Shown one piece after another: positions 1 to 6,673 of a DNA stretch of 27,517 bases (positions within the stretch are counted from its first letter, which is position 1; every line of letters begins with the position of its first letter). The DNA is from Tannerella sp. GTDB taxonomy: Bacteria; Bacteroidota; Bacteroidia; Bacteroidales; Tannerellaceae. A program made the position numbers and the translations under genes. The notes below the pieces were generated by a model. That model had not been told where the DNA came from. It was given only the letters and a program-made list of their open reading frames with translations, and searched no databases. Location of the stretch: assembly GCA_031267485.1 (NCBI GenBank), contig JAIRYY010000241.1, positions 1 to 27,517 on the forward strand, given 5' to 3'.

Positions 1-90
1 CCCCTGACATTGAAACACGTCTGTTAAACCACGTACCCACCACCACTCACTTCGGATCTGGCCCGCCTTACACCCTTCCGGGGTACACGG

Positions 91-375
91 CCTGTGCCTG
101 GATTGCTTCACTTCGTTCGCAATGACGGGGACATGGAGACTCATCATTGCGAGGAGGAACGACGAAGCAATCCAGGTGCAGGCGGCCGCCTGACCACCAT
201 CCGGGCTACACGGCCTGTGCCTGGATTGCTTCACTGCGTTCGCAATGACGGGGACATGGAAACTCGTCATTGAGAGGAGGAACGACGAAGCAATCCAGGC
301 ACAGGCGGCCGCCTGACAACCGTCCGGGCGTATACGGCCTGTGCCTGGATTGCTTCACTGCGTTCGCAATGACGA
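91..375. repeat. Tandem ~123-bp hairpin repeats (GGATTGCTTC / GAAGCAATCC family)
   Basis: Two full hairpin units lie at 91-182 and 214-305, followed by a half unit at 338-375. Successive units start 123 and 124 bp apart. Each full unit opens with CCTGTGCCTGGATTGCTTC and closes with the inverse complement. The 214-305 copy has a perfect 19-bp stem, while the 91-182 copy has one difference. Inside each unit a second inverted pair (TCGCAATGAC / GTCATTG) faces inward. The same core words recur inside the gene at 483-2744 and at the right edge of the window, so this is a dispersed family. It has no coding capacity and looks like a MITE- or REP-like element; how it moves cannot be told from here. 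Confidence 0.85.
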
Positions 376-376
376 A

Positions 377-394
377 GGGGGGAGGGGAGGGGGG
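377..394 (+). other. G-rich tract, possible G-quadruplex
   Basis: Runs of six, four and six G are separated by single A residues. A similar purine tract lies on the minus strand at about 25694-25711, just after mgtE. Both sit next to repeat elements. G-quadruplex folding is inferred from composition only. Confidence 0.35.
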
Positions 395-430
395 AGAATG
401 TAATGACGGGGAAAAGTAATGATGCTCGCC

Positions 431-453
431 GGCGCGGACTTGCAGTCCGTGCC
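431..453. repeat. 23-nt imperfect palindrome, copy 1
   Basis: The arms GGCGCGGACT and AGTCCGTGCC flank a TGC loop, with one G-T wobble pair. A second copy of the same element is at 17992-18014, downstream of uvrA. Here it lies about 30 nt beyond the end of the gene at 483-2744, so it could act as a 3' stem-loop for that transcript, although no T-run follows on the minus strand. Confidence 0.6.
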
Positions 454-461
454 TGTCCGAT

Positions 462-507
462 TTCTCCATTCTCAATTATCAATTAAATAAGTTCTCCATT
501 CTCAATT
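462..507. repeat. Direct repeat of an AT-rich 16-mer spanning a stop codon
   Basis: The plus-strand word TTCTCCATTCTCAATTA occurs at 462-478 and again at 492-508, separated by a short AT-rich linker. The second copy lies inside the coding region of the heparinase-like gene and supplies its last residues (IENGE). The stop codon at 483-485 falls between the copies. Confidence 0.7.
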
Positions 508-2744
508 AAATCGAACTTCACTTCGTTTTCCGCAAATTCATACGCATACGACTTTCCGTTCACCGTATAGCGGATGACGGGATTCTTTCCGCTTTCATCC
601 AGTGAGATGTCAAGCCCTTTCAGTTCGCCGGGATAAAAGGCGGTTCCGATGAGGGTGTTTGCCGAGGGCGCCCGGAGGGTGACGTAGAGGCAGGGAATCG
701 CCTGCACGGGGTCGTCTTTCACGACCCTGACGGTATATTGCGTCTGCCGGGTCAGCTGGTACGGCGTACTGCTCAGGGGTTGCATTTCCATTTCAGCCTG
801 GCGGGTTCGAGCGGTGAAACGAGCCGTTTTTCCGTCTCCGTCCACCGTTGCGGCTGCTACGGGGTGGAACAGGATGTCGATTTTATCGCCTTTGGCGCAC
901 GCTACGCGGTCGAGCAGGAGTACGATGTCGTTTTCCTTGTCGAGCGCGACTGTGCGTTTCCATCGTTTCAGCTGTTTGCCCGGATAGGCTTTCGTGGCGT
1001 CCATGATGGTGTAATCGAAGGCGGGCGTTGTTTCGAAGCGGTCGATCTTTCCGCCCGTTCCTTCGAGCCAGGGCTGATCCTTGCGTTTGGCGATGATCTG
1101 CTCTTCATCGTTCACCTGTACGACGTTGTGCCCGGGACTGCGCACGTAAAGGTAGTCGAAACGCACGTCGTTGAAGAAAAACTGGTCGTAGAAACGCTGT
1201 TCCACTTCTCCGACGATGACGTCGTCATTCCACGTGAGGATGAACGAGCCGGCATCGAGATGTCCGTGATGCGGGTCGCCGGCCGGGGCGCATTTTACGG
1301 CGACCTGCGCTCCGCCGTCGAAATCCCGCCGCATGAAAGCCCAGTCGATGCTTGGGAAATATTTGGAGGCGACGACCGGTTTCACGGCTTTGACGTCCGT
1401 CGGGCGCGGCCAGATCAGTTCCCACATGCTGCTCGAACGGCGCTCGCCGCTCAGGTAGGTTTGCAGGTAGTACATGGCCGTTTCGTCGCGCGACTCGGCT
1501 ATCAGTTTGTTGTACGTATAGGAATATCCGACCGGCCCGGCGGCGGCTCCGTCGTTGAAAGCGCCCGTCAGTCCGAAAAGGGCGAAATCTGCCGGATGTT
1601 TCCAGCCCGGCGTGTCGAAAAGATTGACTTTCCCGCCGGTCAGCCTTTTGACGGCATCCGGGAATGCGACGGCGTCGCGGATTCCGTAGAAAGAGTAGGA
1701 GCGCCCCTCGGCCCACCCGTTGTCGTCGCCGTAGTTGGACGCCATTTTCTCAAACCCTTCGCAACTGCGCGCCACGACGTCTATCAGGTGAGGATCTTCG
1801 GTCAGCAGCGACAGCGCGGCCAGGCCGACGCCGCCGTGGCAGATGGCCGACCAGTTGCATCGCTCGGCCGAAGCCCACCAGTGATATTCCCAGTTCCCCC
1901 GCACGCGCAGGATGGCGTTTTCGAGCAATCCGCCCCGTATGCGATCGCGCTGCGCCCTGTTCATTGCCGGATAAATCCAGTCGTATACCAGCGCCAGCCC
2001 CAGGGCGCAGTCGCCCGTGGTGATGTCGAACGAAAAGACGACCTCGTCGTCCCCGGCGCCGTAAGGCCATACGCGCGGATAGATAATGTCGAACCGGTGC
2101 GCGCCGGCTGTCCAGCCCTCCAGTTCACACAGTTTGTCGGCATAGTGAAACGCTTTCCGCGCGTATGCCTCGTCGTCCGTCATCTGGTAGAGGAAAGCGA
2201 GCAGCTGCGCTCCGCCCAGATAAAAGCTCACGTACGATTCCCACGACGGCAGCTGGTAATAGCGCGATGCCGGATCGTTGAAGACCTTTTGCGGCTCGGT
2301 CGTGTTGAGCATGATGCGGCGTCCCTGCTGGAGCAGCAGGTCCATGATTTGCGCATATTCAGGGTCGTTTTTAACCCGGTCCAGAATGTCCTGTTTGCTC
2401 CGGCTGTCGAACAGCAGATAGGGATGTTCCGGTTTTCTGTCGAGAATATCTTTGCCGGCGCTCAGATAGTCCCGTCCGGCGACGTCCCTGTCCTGACGGG
2501 CAAGAAGCGTCGCGGGAATAATACACAAACAGCACAGCAGGCATTTTGCGAGACTGCATTTCAACCGGCTGCGCGCCGTCATTGCGAACCGGCTGCGCGC
2601 CGTCATTGCGAAACAGTTGTGCGCCGTCATTGCGAAACAACTGCGCGCCGTCATTGCGAACTCAGTGAAGCAATCCGGCCACCGTGCAGCCCGGATTGCT
2701 TCCTCCGTCGCAACGGCGCTTCCTGTGATACGAATCTTTTTCAT
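483..2744 (-). CDS. Heparinase II/III-like polysaccharide lyase family protein, repeat-extended N-terminus
   Basis: A 753-aa ORF whose body resembles heparinase II/III-type lyases, which cleave uronic-acid polysaccharides by beta-elimination. An alpha-helical toroid-like region (about 100-450) carries NWSAICHGG at 297-305 and a GWAEGRSYSFYG segment at 343-354 with candidate catalytic Tyr350/Tyr353. A beta-sandwich region follows with HHGHLDAGSF at 492-501, typical of the family metal and substrate site. The hydrophobic signal-like segment is unusually far in, at about 61-82. Residues 29-60 are four 8-residue repeats (FAMTARSR type) encoded by repeat DNA, so translation may really begin at Met55 (position 2582), which would place the signal peptide normally. 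It is last in the glycoside hydrolase operon, starting 4 nt after the previous gene. The substrate is unknown; a pectin-derived uronide is likely from context. Confidence 0.85.
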   Translation of the reverse strand: MKKIRITGSAVATEEAIRAARWPDCFTEFAMTARSCFAMTAHNCFAMTARSRFAMTARSRLKCSLAKCLLCCLCIIPATLLARQDRDVAGRDYLSAGKDILDRKPEHPYLLFDSRSKQDILDRVKNDPEYAQIMDLLLQQGRRIMLNTTEPQKVFNDPASRYYQLPSWESYVSFYLGGAQLLAFLYQMTDDEAYARKAFHYADKLCELEGWTAGAHRFDIIYPRVWPYGAGDDEVVFSFDITTGDCALGLALVYDWIYPAMNRAQRDRIRGGLLENAILRVRGNWEYHWWASAERCNWSAICHGGVGLAALSLLTEDPHLIDVVARSCEGFEKMASNYGDDNGWAEGRSYSFYGIRDAVAFPDAVKRLTGGKVNLFDTPGWKHPADFALFGLTGAFNDGAAAGPVGYSYTYNKLIAESRDETAMYYLQTYLSGERRSSSMWELIWPRPTDVKAVKPVVASKYFPSIDWAFMRRDFDGGAQVAVKCAPAGDPHHGHLDAGSFILTWNDDVIVGEVEQRFYDQFFFNDVRFDYLYVRSPGHNVVQVNDEEQIIAKRKDQPWLEGTGGKIDRFETTPAFDYTIMDATKAYPGKQLKRWKRTVALDKENDIVLLLDRVACAKGDKIDILFHPVAAATVDGDGKTARFTARTRQAEMEMQPLSSTPYQLTRQTQYTVRVVKDDPVQAIPCLYVTLRAPSANTLIGTAFYPGELKGLDISLDESGKNPVIRYTVNGKSYAYEFAENEVKFDLIENGELI
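2565..2713. repeat. Repeat element inside the 5' end of the lyase gene
   Basis: A hairpin with a perfect 12-bp stem (GAAGCAATCCGG at 2667-2678 and its inverse at 2691-2702), flanked by TTGCGA/TCGCAA arms at 2654-2659 and 2708-2713, belongs to the same family as the repeats at 91-375. It is joined to four 24-bp direct repeats at 2565-2660, each ending in the CATTGCGAA word. The 24-bp period keeps the lyase reading frame open. Confidence 0.8.
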
Positions 2745-2748
2745 GCTT

Positions 2749-3522
2749 TTACAGTTTTCCTTTCGGGGTTTTGTTGCCGTCCGTTTTTATTCCTTTCGAA
2801 CGGGCGACGCGGATAGCTTTTCCGGAAACGTGGATAAAGTTGCCGTCCATCTTCAGGTTTTCGCAGCCGTCGGCGACAATGCCGTCGCTTCCGGGCGTTT
2901 CACGGCTGTCAATCAGCAGGCGGGCCGTTTCCACGTTTCGGCAGTTCGCGTATGTCACCGCATCTCCGGCGGCGCCCTGGAGCATCAGCCCCGTGACTTT
3001 CACGTCCGTACATCCGGAGAAGCTGATCAGCGCCGGCGATGCCTGCTCGAGCGTTTCGTCGAGGTATCCTGCGGCGATCTGCGCCCCGGCGTTTTTTACA
3101 AGCAGCATGCCCTGCCCCTGTATGATTCCGTTGCCGACGACGTTTGCGTCAAATTCACGTTCGGGCGTCGAACCCACGATGCCGATATTTTTTTGTCCTT
3201 CGGCCACGATGAGGCCTTTCGGCGCGCCGGACGGGCCGGCGTAGTCATAAACAGAGGGGATGCCCACGAGCGTGGCGCCTTCGTGCAGCACGATCGTCAC
3301 GTTGTCTTTCAGGTAGACGGTGCCCGTCAGGTAACGTCCGACATAGAAGTGCAACATGCCGCCTCCGCTGCTGCTGATGGTGTTGATAGCGGTCTGTATC
3401 GACCGGGTGTTGACCGTAATGCCGTCGGACATGCAGCCGAACAGCGATGCCTTGTACTCCGTCTGTGCCGCGAGATGCAGCGCGGATGTGACAAGCAACA
3501 GGTGGATAATGAACTTTTTCAT
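2749..3522 (-). CDS. Short GH28-like beta-helix protein lacking catalytic residues
   Basis: A 257-aa secreted protein with a signal peptide at about 1-19 (LHLAAQ). Its first ~90 residues closely match the 491-aa GH28 protein encoded at 5061-6536 (shared SLFG, NTRSIQ, LHFYVGRYLTGT and NVTI words), so it is a paralogue with a right-handed beta-helix fold. Where the full-length neighbours have NNDGID it has GSDGI at 211-215. Where they have DDAICFK it has SGKAIRV at 233-239, so the paired catalytic aspartates are absent. It then ends about 240 residues earlier than its relatives. It sits 24 nt after the GH28 gene at 3547 and 4 nt before the lyase gene, so it is very likely co-transcribed. It may be a binding protein or a decaying copy; the clean frame favours retained function. 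Confidence 0.8.
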   Translation of the reverse strand: MKKFIIHLLLVTSALHLAAQTEYKASLFGCMSDGITVNTRSIQTAINTISSSGGGMLHFYVGRYLTGTVYLKDNVTIVLHEGATLVGIPSVYDYAGPSGAPKGLIVAEGQKNIGIVGSTPEREFDANVVGNGIIQGQGMLLVKNAGAQIAAGYLDETLEQASPALISFSGCTDVKVTGLMLQGAAGDAVTYANCRNVETARLLIDSRETPGSDGIVADGCENLKMDGNFIHVSGKAIRVARSKGIKTDGNKTPKGKL

Positions 3523-3546
3523 TTTCTTGAAACGGGTTTAAAAGGT

Positions 3547-5040
3547 TTATTGTATGGTGATGTTTGATGATTTATGGCGGAATATCTGGTTCTTTCCCCC
3601 ATCTTCCGGCTCGCTGAAGGTGACGCCGGTGAACGTTGCCCCTTTCACGTCGTCCAGGACGACGGCAGGACGGTAATCTTCATTCTGCGCCCTGAAAGAA
3701 ACGTTTTTGAGCTGAATGCCGTCGGCATGGCGGACGTAAAGCCCCCACGCCGGAAGTTCCCTGAACTGCGAAAACTCGGGATAGCTTTTCTCCATTTCGG
3801 GGATGGCGTCCAGTTCGCCGGGCGTGAGTCCGACGCGGGCGTAGAGCGAATCGCCCCTGCCGGGATAAATCATTTCGATATTTTCGAGGATGACGTTTTC
3901 TATTCTCATGCCGGGCAGCCCGACGATGCTTGCCGGCGAGATGTTACGCGGATTGTCTTCCACCGGGCCCTCGTAGCTGTAACCCGCATCGGGTTTGTCA
4001 TAAGGCACCTCGGCGTAAACGTTACGGATGGTCACGTTTCTGAGCGAAGGCGTTTTGCCGCTGCTCCAGCGGTTGCCGAGGCGGAGGTAAATCACGTTGC
4101 CGGTATTGATTGACCGCACGCCGTCAACGGTGATGTTCTCAATCTGTCCGCCATCCACGGAAGCGAAAGTAATAGCCGAGCGGAACGTGTCATAAACCGT
4201 GAGGTTCGTGATTTTGAAGTTGCGGAATCCTCCCCGCGACGCCGTGCCGAATTTCAATCCGCTGGCGCTTGAACGTCCGGTGCAGTTTTCCACGGTCACA
4301 TTCTGGCAAATGGCATTGGCGTCGTGCGACTTGAAGCAGATCGCATCGTCAGCGGCATCGAAGAAAGAATCCCTGATTACCACGCCGTCGCAGTCCACGA
4401 TGTCAATCCCGTCGTTGTTCCAGTACGATTTGCTGTCGACGCGGATGCGTTCCACCAGCAAGTCCCTGCACTGGTCGTAGGTCTGATTCCAGCTTGCGGG
4501 GTCTTTCAGCGTGACGTCCCGTATAATCACATGCGCACATTCGCGGAAATGGATGTTTTCCGGCCGGTTGGTTTCGCCCGGACGGTCGTTTCTCAGCGGG
4601 TCGTCCAACAATCCTTTCTGAATATATTTAATCATATTGTTGGCGGTCGTGAATCCGCGTCCGTCGATGACGCCTTTCCCCGTGATGCCGATGTTTTCCT
4701 GTTTTATGGCGAAAATCATCGCTTCCCATCCCACGTAAGCGTCCTTCACGTAATCCCACGGATTGGTCGAGCCCAGCAGCGTGGCGCCCTGTTCGATATG
4801 CAGCGTCACGTTGGATTTGAGATAGATGCTTCCGGTGACGTAAGCGCCCGGATAGAAGACCAGCCGTCCGCCGCCGCGGGCATGGACGTAATCAATGGCA
4901 TGCTGGATGATGCAGCTGTTCAGGAAACGCCCGTCGCCGACGGCTCCAAATTCCCTGACGTCGTAATCTTTGGCCGAAAGTTGCCGGCAGGCCAGCAGGC
5001 CGGCGCCAAGTATCAGTATCTTAATAATATTTTTTGTCAT
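3547..5040 (-). CDS. Glycoside hydrolase family 28 (polygalacturonase-like)
   Basis: A 497-aa exported enzyme of the GH28 pectin-degrading family, which hydrolyses galacturonic-acid linkages in homogalacturonan or rhamnogalacturonan. The N-terminal hydrophobic stretch (about 5-22) is a signal peptide; LLAC at 15-18 could be a weak lipobox. The beta-helix core carries NNDGID at 208-213 and DDAICFK at 231-237, which hold the family's catalytic aspartates. The polygalacturonase GHG motif is replaced by RSSASGLKFGT at 256-266, seen also in the neighbouring paralogue. This suggests a subfamily with a different substrate or exo action rather than a classical endo-polygalacturonase. It lies 20 nt downstream of the other full-length GH28 gene in the same operon. 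Family assignment is firm; linkage specificity is not. Confidence 0.92.
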   Translation of the reverse strand: MTKNIIKILILGAGLLACRQLSAKDYDVREFGAVGDGRFLNSCIIQHAIDYVHARGGGRLVFYPGAYVTGSIYLKSNVTLHIEQGATLLGSTNPWDYVKDAYVGWEAMIFAIKQENIGITGKGVIDGRGFTTANNMIKYIQKGLLDDPLRNDRPGETNRPENIHFRECAHVIIRDVTLKDPASWNQTYDQCRDLLVERIRVDSKSYWNNDGIDIVDCDGVVIRDSFFDAADDAICFKSHDANAICQNVTVENCTGRSSASGLKFGTASRGGFRNFKITNLTVYDTFRSAITFASVDGGQIENITVDGVRSINTGNVIYLRLGNRWSSGKTPSLRNVTIRNVYAEVPYDKPDAGYSYEGPVEDNPRNISPASIVGLPGMRIENVILENIEMIYPGRGDSLYARVGLTPGELDAIPEMEKSYPEFSQFRELPAWGLYVRHADGIQLKNVSFRAQNEDYRPAVVLDDVKGATFTGVTFSEPEDGGKNQIFRHKSSNITIQ

Positions 5041-5060
5041 AACTTGTCTGTATTTTTGAA

Positions 5061-6536
5061 TTATTCCTGTACAATATTTTTTGACTTATAGGCATGCACC
5101 TGTTTTTTTCTGCCTCCCGGCTCGTCGTAAGCCATGTTTTTCAGCTTCACGCCGTCGGATTCCTGTATGACGATTGCCGGACGGTAGTCGCGCTGTCCGG
5201 CTTTGAGCGTAATGTTTTCAAAGAGGATATTTTTCGCGTGCCGCACCCAGAAAGCCCACGCCGGAAGCTCCGTGAACTGCGAAAATTCGGGGTACGAGGT
5301 CGGCATTTCGGGAATCGCATCCAACTCGTTCGGTTTCAGGCCGCGGCGGGCGTAGTGTTCGTTGCCGCCTCCCGGATACACCAGCGTGATGTTGCTCAGG
5401 ACGATGTTTTCGATGTCGTGTCCGCCTTCAAGCCCGACGATGCTTGCCGGCGAGATGTTGCGCGGGTTGTCTTCTATCGGGCCTTCGTAGGGGTATCCGG
5501 CGTCGGCTTTGCTTGGCGGTATTTCGCAGTACATGTTCCGGATGGTCACGTTTTTCAGCGTACCTGCCGGGCGGCTTGTGTTGCGGGCGCCTATGCGCAG
5601 GTAAATCGCGTTGCCCGTGTTGTAGGCGTAGAGGCTGTCGATAAGGATATTGTCGGCGTAGCCGCCGTCCGGGATTGCGATCGTGATGGCCGAGCGGAGC
5701 GTGTTGTACACCCTGTTGTTGATGATGCGGATGTTTTTATATCCGCCGGCCGAGACCGTGCCGAACTTAATGGCGCTGGCGCTCGAACGGGCGACGCAGT
5801 TGCGCACTTCGATATTGTCGCTGGCCGCATTGGCGTCGTGCGATTTGAAGCAGATCGCGTCGTCGGCGGCGTCGATGAACGAATTGAGCAGTCTGAGGTT
5901 TTTACAGTCTACAATGTCGATGCCGTCGTTGTTCCAAAAGGCGTGTCCGATGACGGTGACGCTGTCGATGAGCATGTCTTCGCACTGGTCGGGCATGAAC
6001 GTCCAGTCGGCTCCGTTCCTGATGGTGACGCCCCGAACGGTTACATTGCGACATTCGCGCAGGTAGACGCCCTTTGTGCGGTATCCGGCGCGGTCGTAGT
6101 TCATACTTCCCCCGATGATGCCTTTTTGCTGCTGATCAAGAAAGTTGTAACACAATTCGCGCCCCTGTCCGTCGATGACGCCCTGTCCGATAATGGCGAT
6201 ATTCTCGGCGCGCCAGGCTCCGACGAAAGTAGGCGTGTGGGCTACTTCGTCATAATCGTAGGGGTTGGTCGAGCCCAGCAGGATAGCGCCTTCGTGCAGA
6301 TGGATCGTTACGTTCGACTTCAGAAGAATGGTTCCCGTCAGGTAGCGCCCGACGTAAAAGTGAAGCGTTCCGCCGCCGTTCCCGCTGATGTGGTCGATTG
6401 CTTTCTGGATGGAACGCGTGTTGAGGGTCGTACCGTTCGACTTGATGCCGAACAGCGATGCATTGTAGTCCCCGGCTGCCGCCTGTATCAGGCAGCATGC
6501 GCCGAACAGCCATGCAAGGAAAGTTTTTTTGTACAT
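5061..6536 (-). CDS. Glycoside hydrolase family 28 (polygalacturonase-like), paralogue
   Basis: A 491-aa protein with a signal peptide at about 1-21 (QAAAG). Its beta-helix shows NNDGID at 202-207, DDAICFK at 225-231 and SSASAIKFGT at 251-260, the same pattern as the GH28 protein encoded at 3547-5040. A shared C-terminal stretch (EDNPRNISPASIVGL, then ELDAIPEM) confirms that the two are paralogues. It probably hydrolyses a galacturonic-acid linkage of pectin in the periplasm or at the cell surface. It follows the GH106 pair after a 137-nt gap, the longest inside the cluster. Its N-terminal domain is the closest match to the truncated protein at 2749-3522, which probably arose from a duplication of this gene. 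Confidence 0.92.
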   Translation of the reverse strand: MYKKTFLAWLFGACCLIQAAAGDYNASLFGIKSNGTTLNTRSIQKAIDHISGNGGGTLHFYVGRYLTGTILLKSNVTIHLHEGAILLGSTNPYDYDEVAHTPTFVGAWRAENIAIIGQGVIDGQGRELCYNFLDQQQKGIIGGSMNYDRAGYRTKGVYLRECRNVTVRGVTIRNGADWTFMPDQCEDMLIDSVTVIGHAFWNNDGIDIVDCKNLRLLNSFIDAADDAICFKSHDANAASDNIEVRNCVARSSASAIKFGTVSAGGYKNIRIINNRVYNTLRSAITIAIPDGGYADNILIDSLYAYNTGNAIYLRIGARNTSRPAGTLKNVTIRNMYCEIPPSKADAGYPYEGPIEDNPRNISPASIVGLEGGHDIENIVLSNITLVYPGGGNEHYARRGLKPNELDAIPEMPTSYPEFSQFTELPAWAFWVRHAKNILFENITLKAGQRDYRPAIVIQESDGVKLKNMAYDEPGGRKKQVHAYKSKNIVQE

Positions 6537-6673
6537 TGGATTTTAAATTTAATGAGTAATGTGATTCTGTATTTGTTTGTTTTGTATGATTACGCTGCGA
6601 TGTCCCGCCGGCCGTCAGCTGTCCGTTGATGTGCCGGGTGCAGGAATGTATCCCTGATTTAATACAATCCGCT
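6537..6673. other. 137-nt gap inside the glycoside hydrolase cluster
   Basis: The gap separates the second GH106 gene from the GH28 pair. I found no TAnnTTTG box on the minus strand and no T-tailed stem-loop, so nothing supports a separate promoter or terminator. The part next to the GH28 start is AT-rich, as is usual for leaders in this phylum. Confidence 0.4.

Noticed and set aside
1..482. Small minus-strand ORFs (71-89 aa) in the repeat region
   Set aside because: They translate the hairpin repeats, show no conserved features and overlap each other.
738..2816. 692-aa plus-strand ORF opposite the lyase gene
   Set aside because: Arg-, Val- and Asp-rich shadow of a well-supported gene, with no recognisable domain; GC-rich third positions keep antisense frames open.
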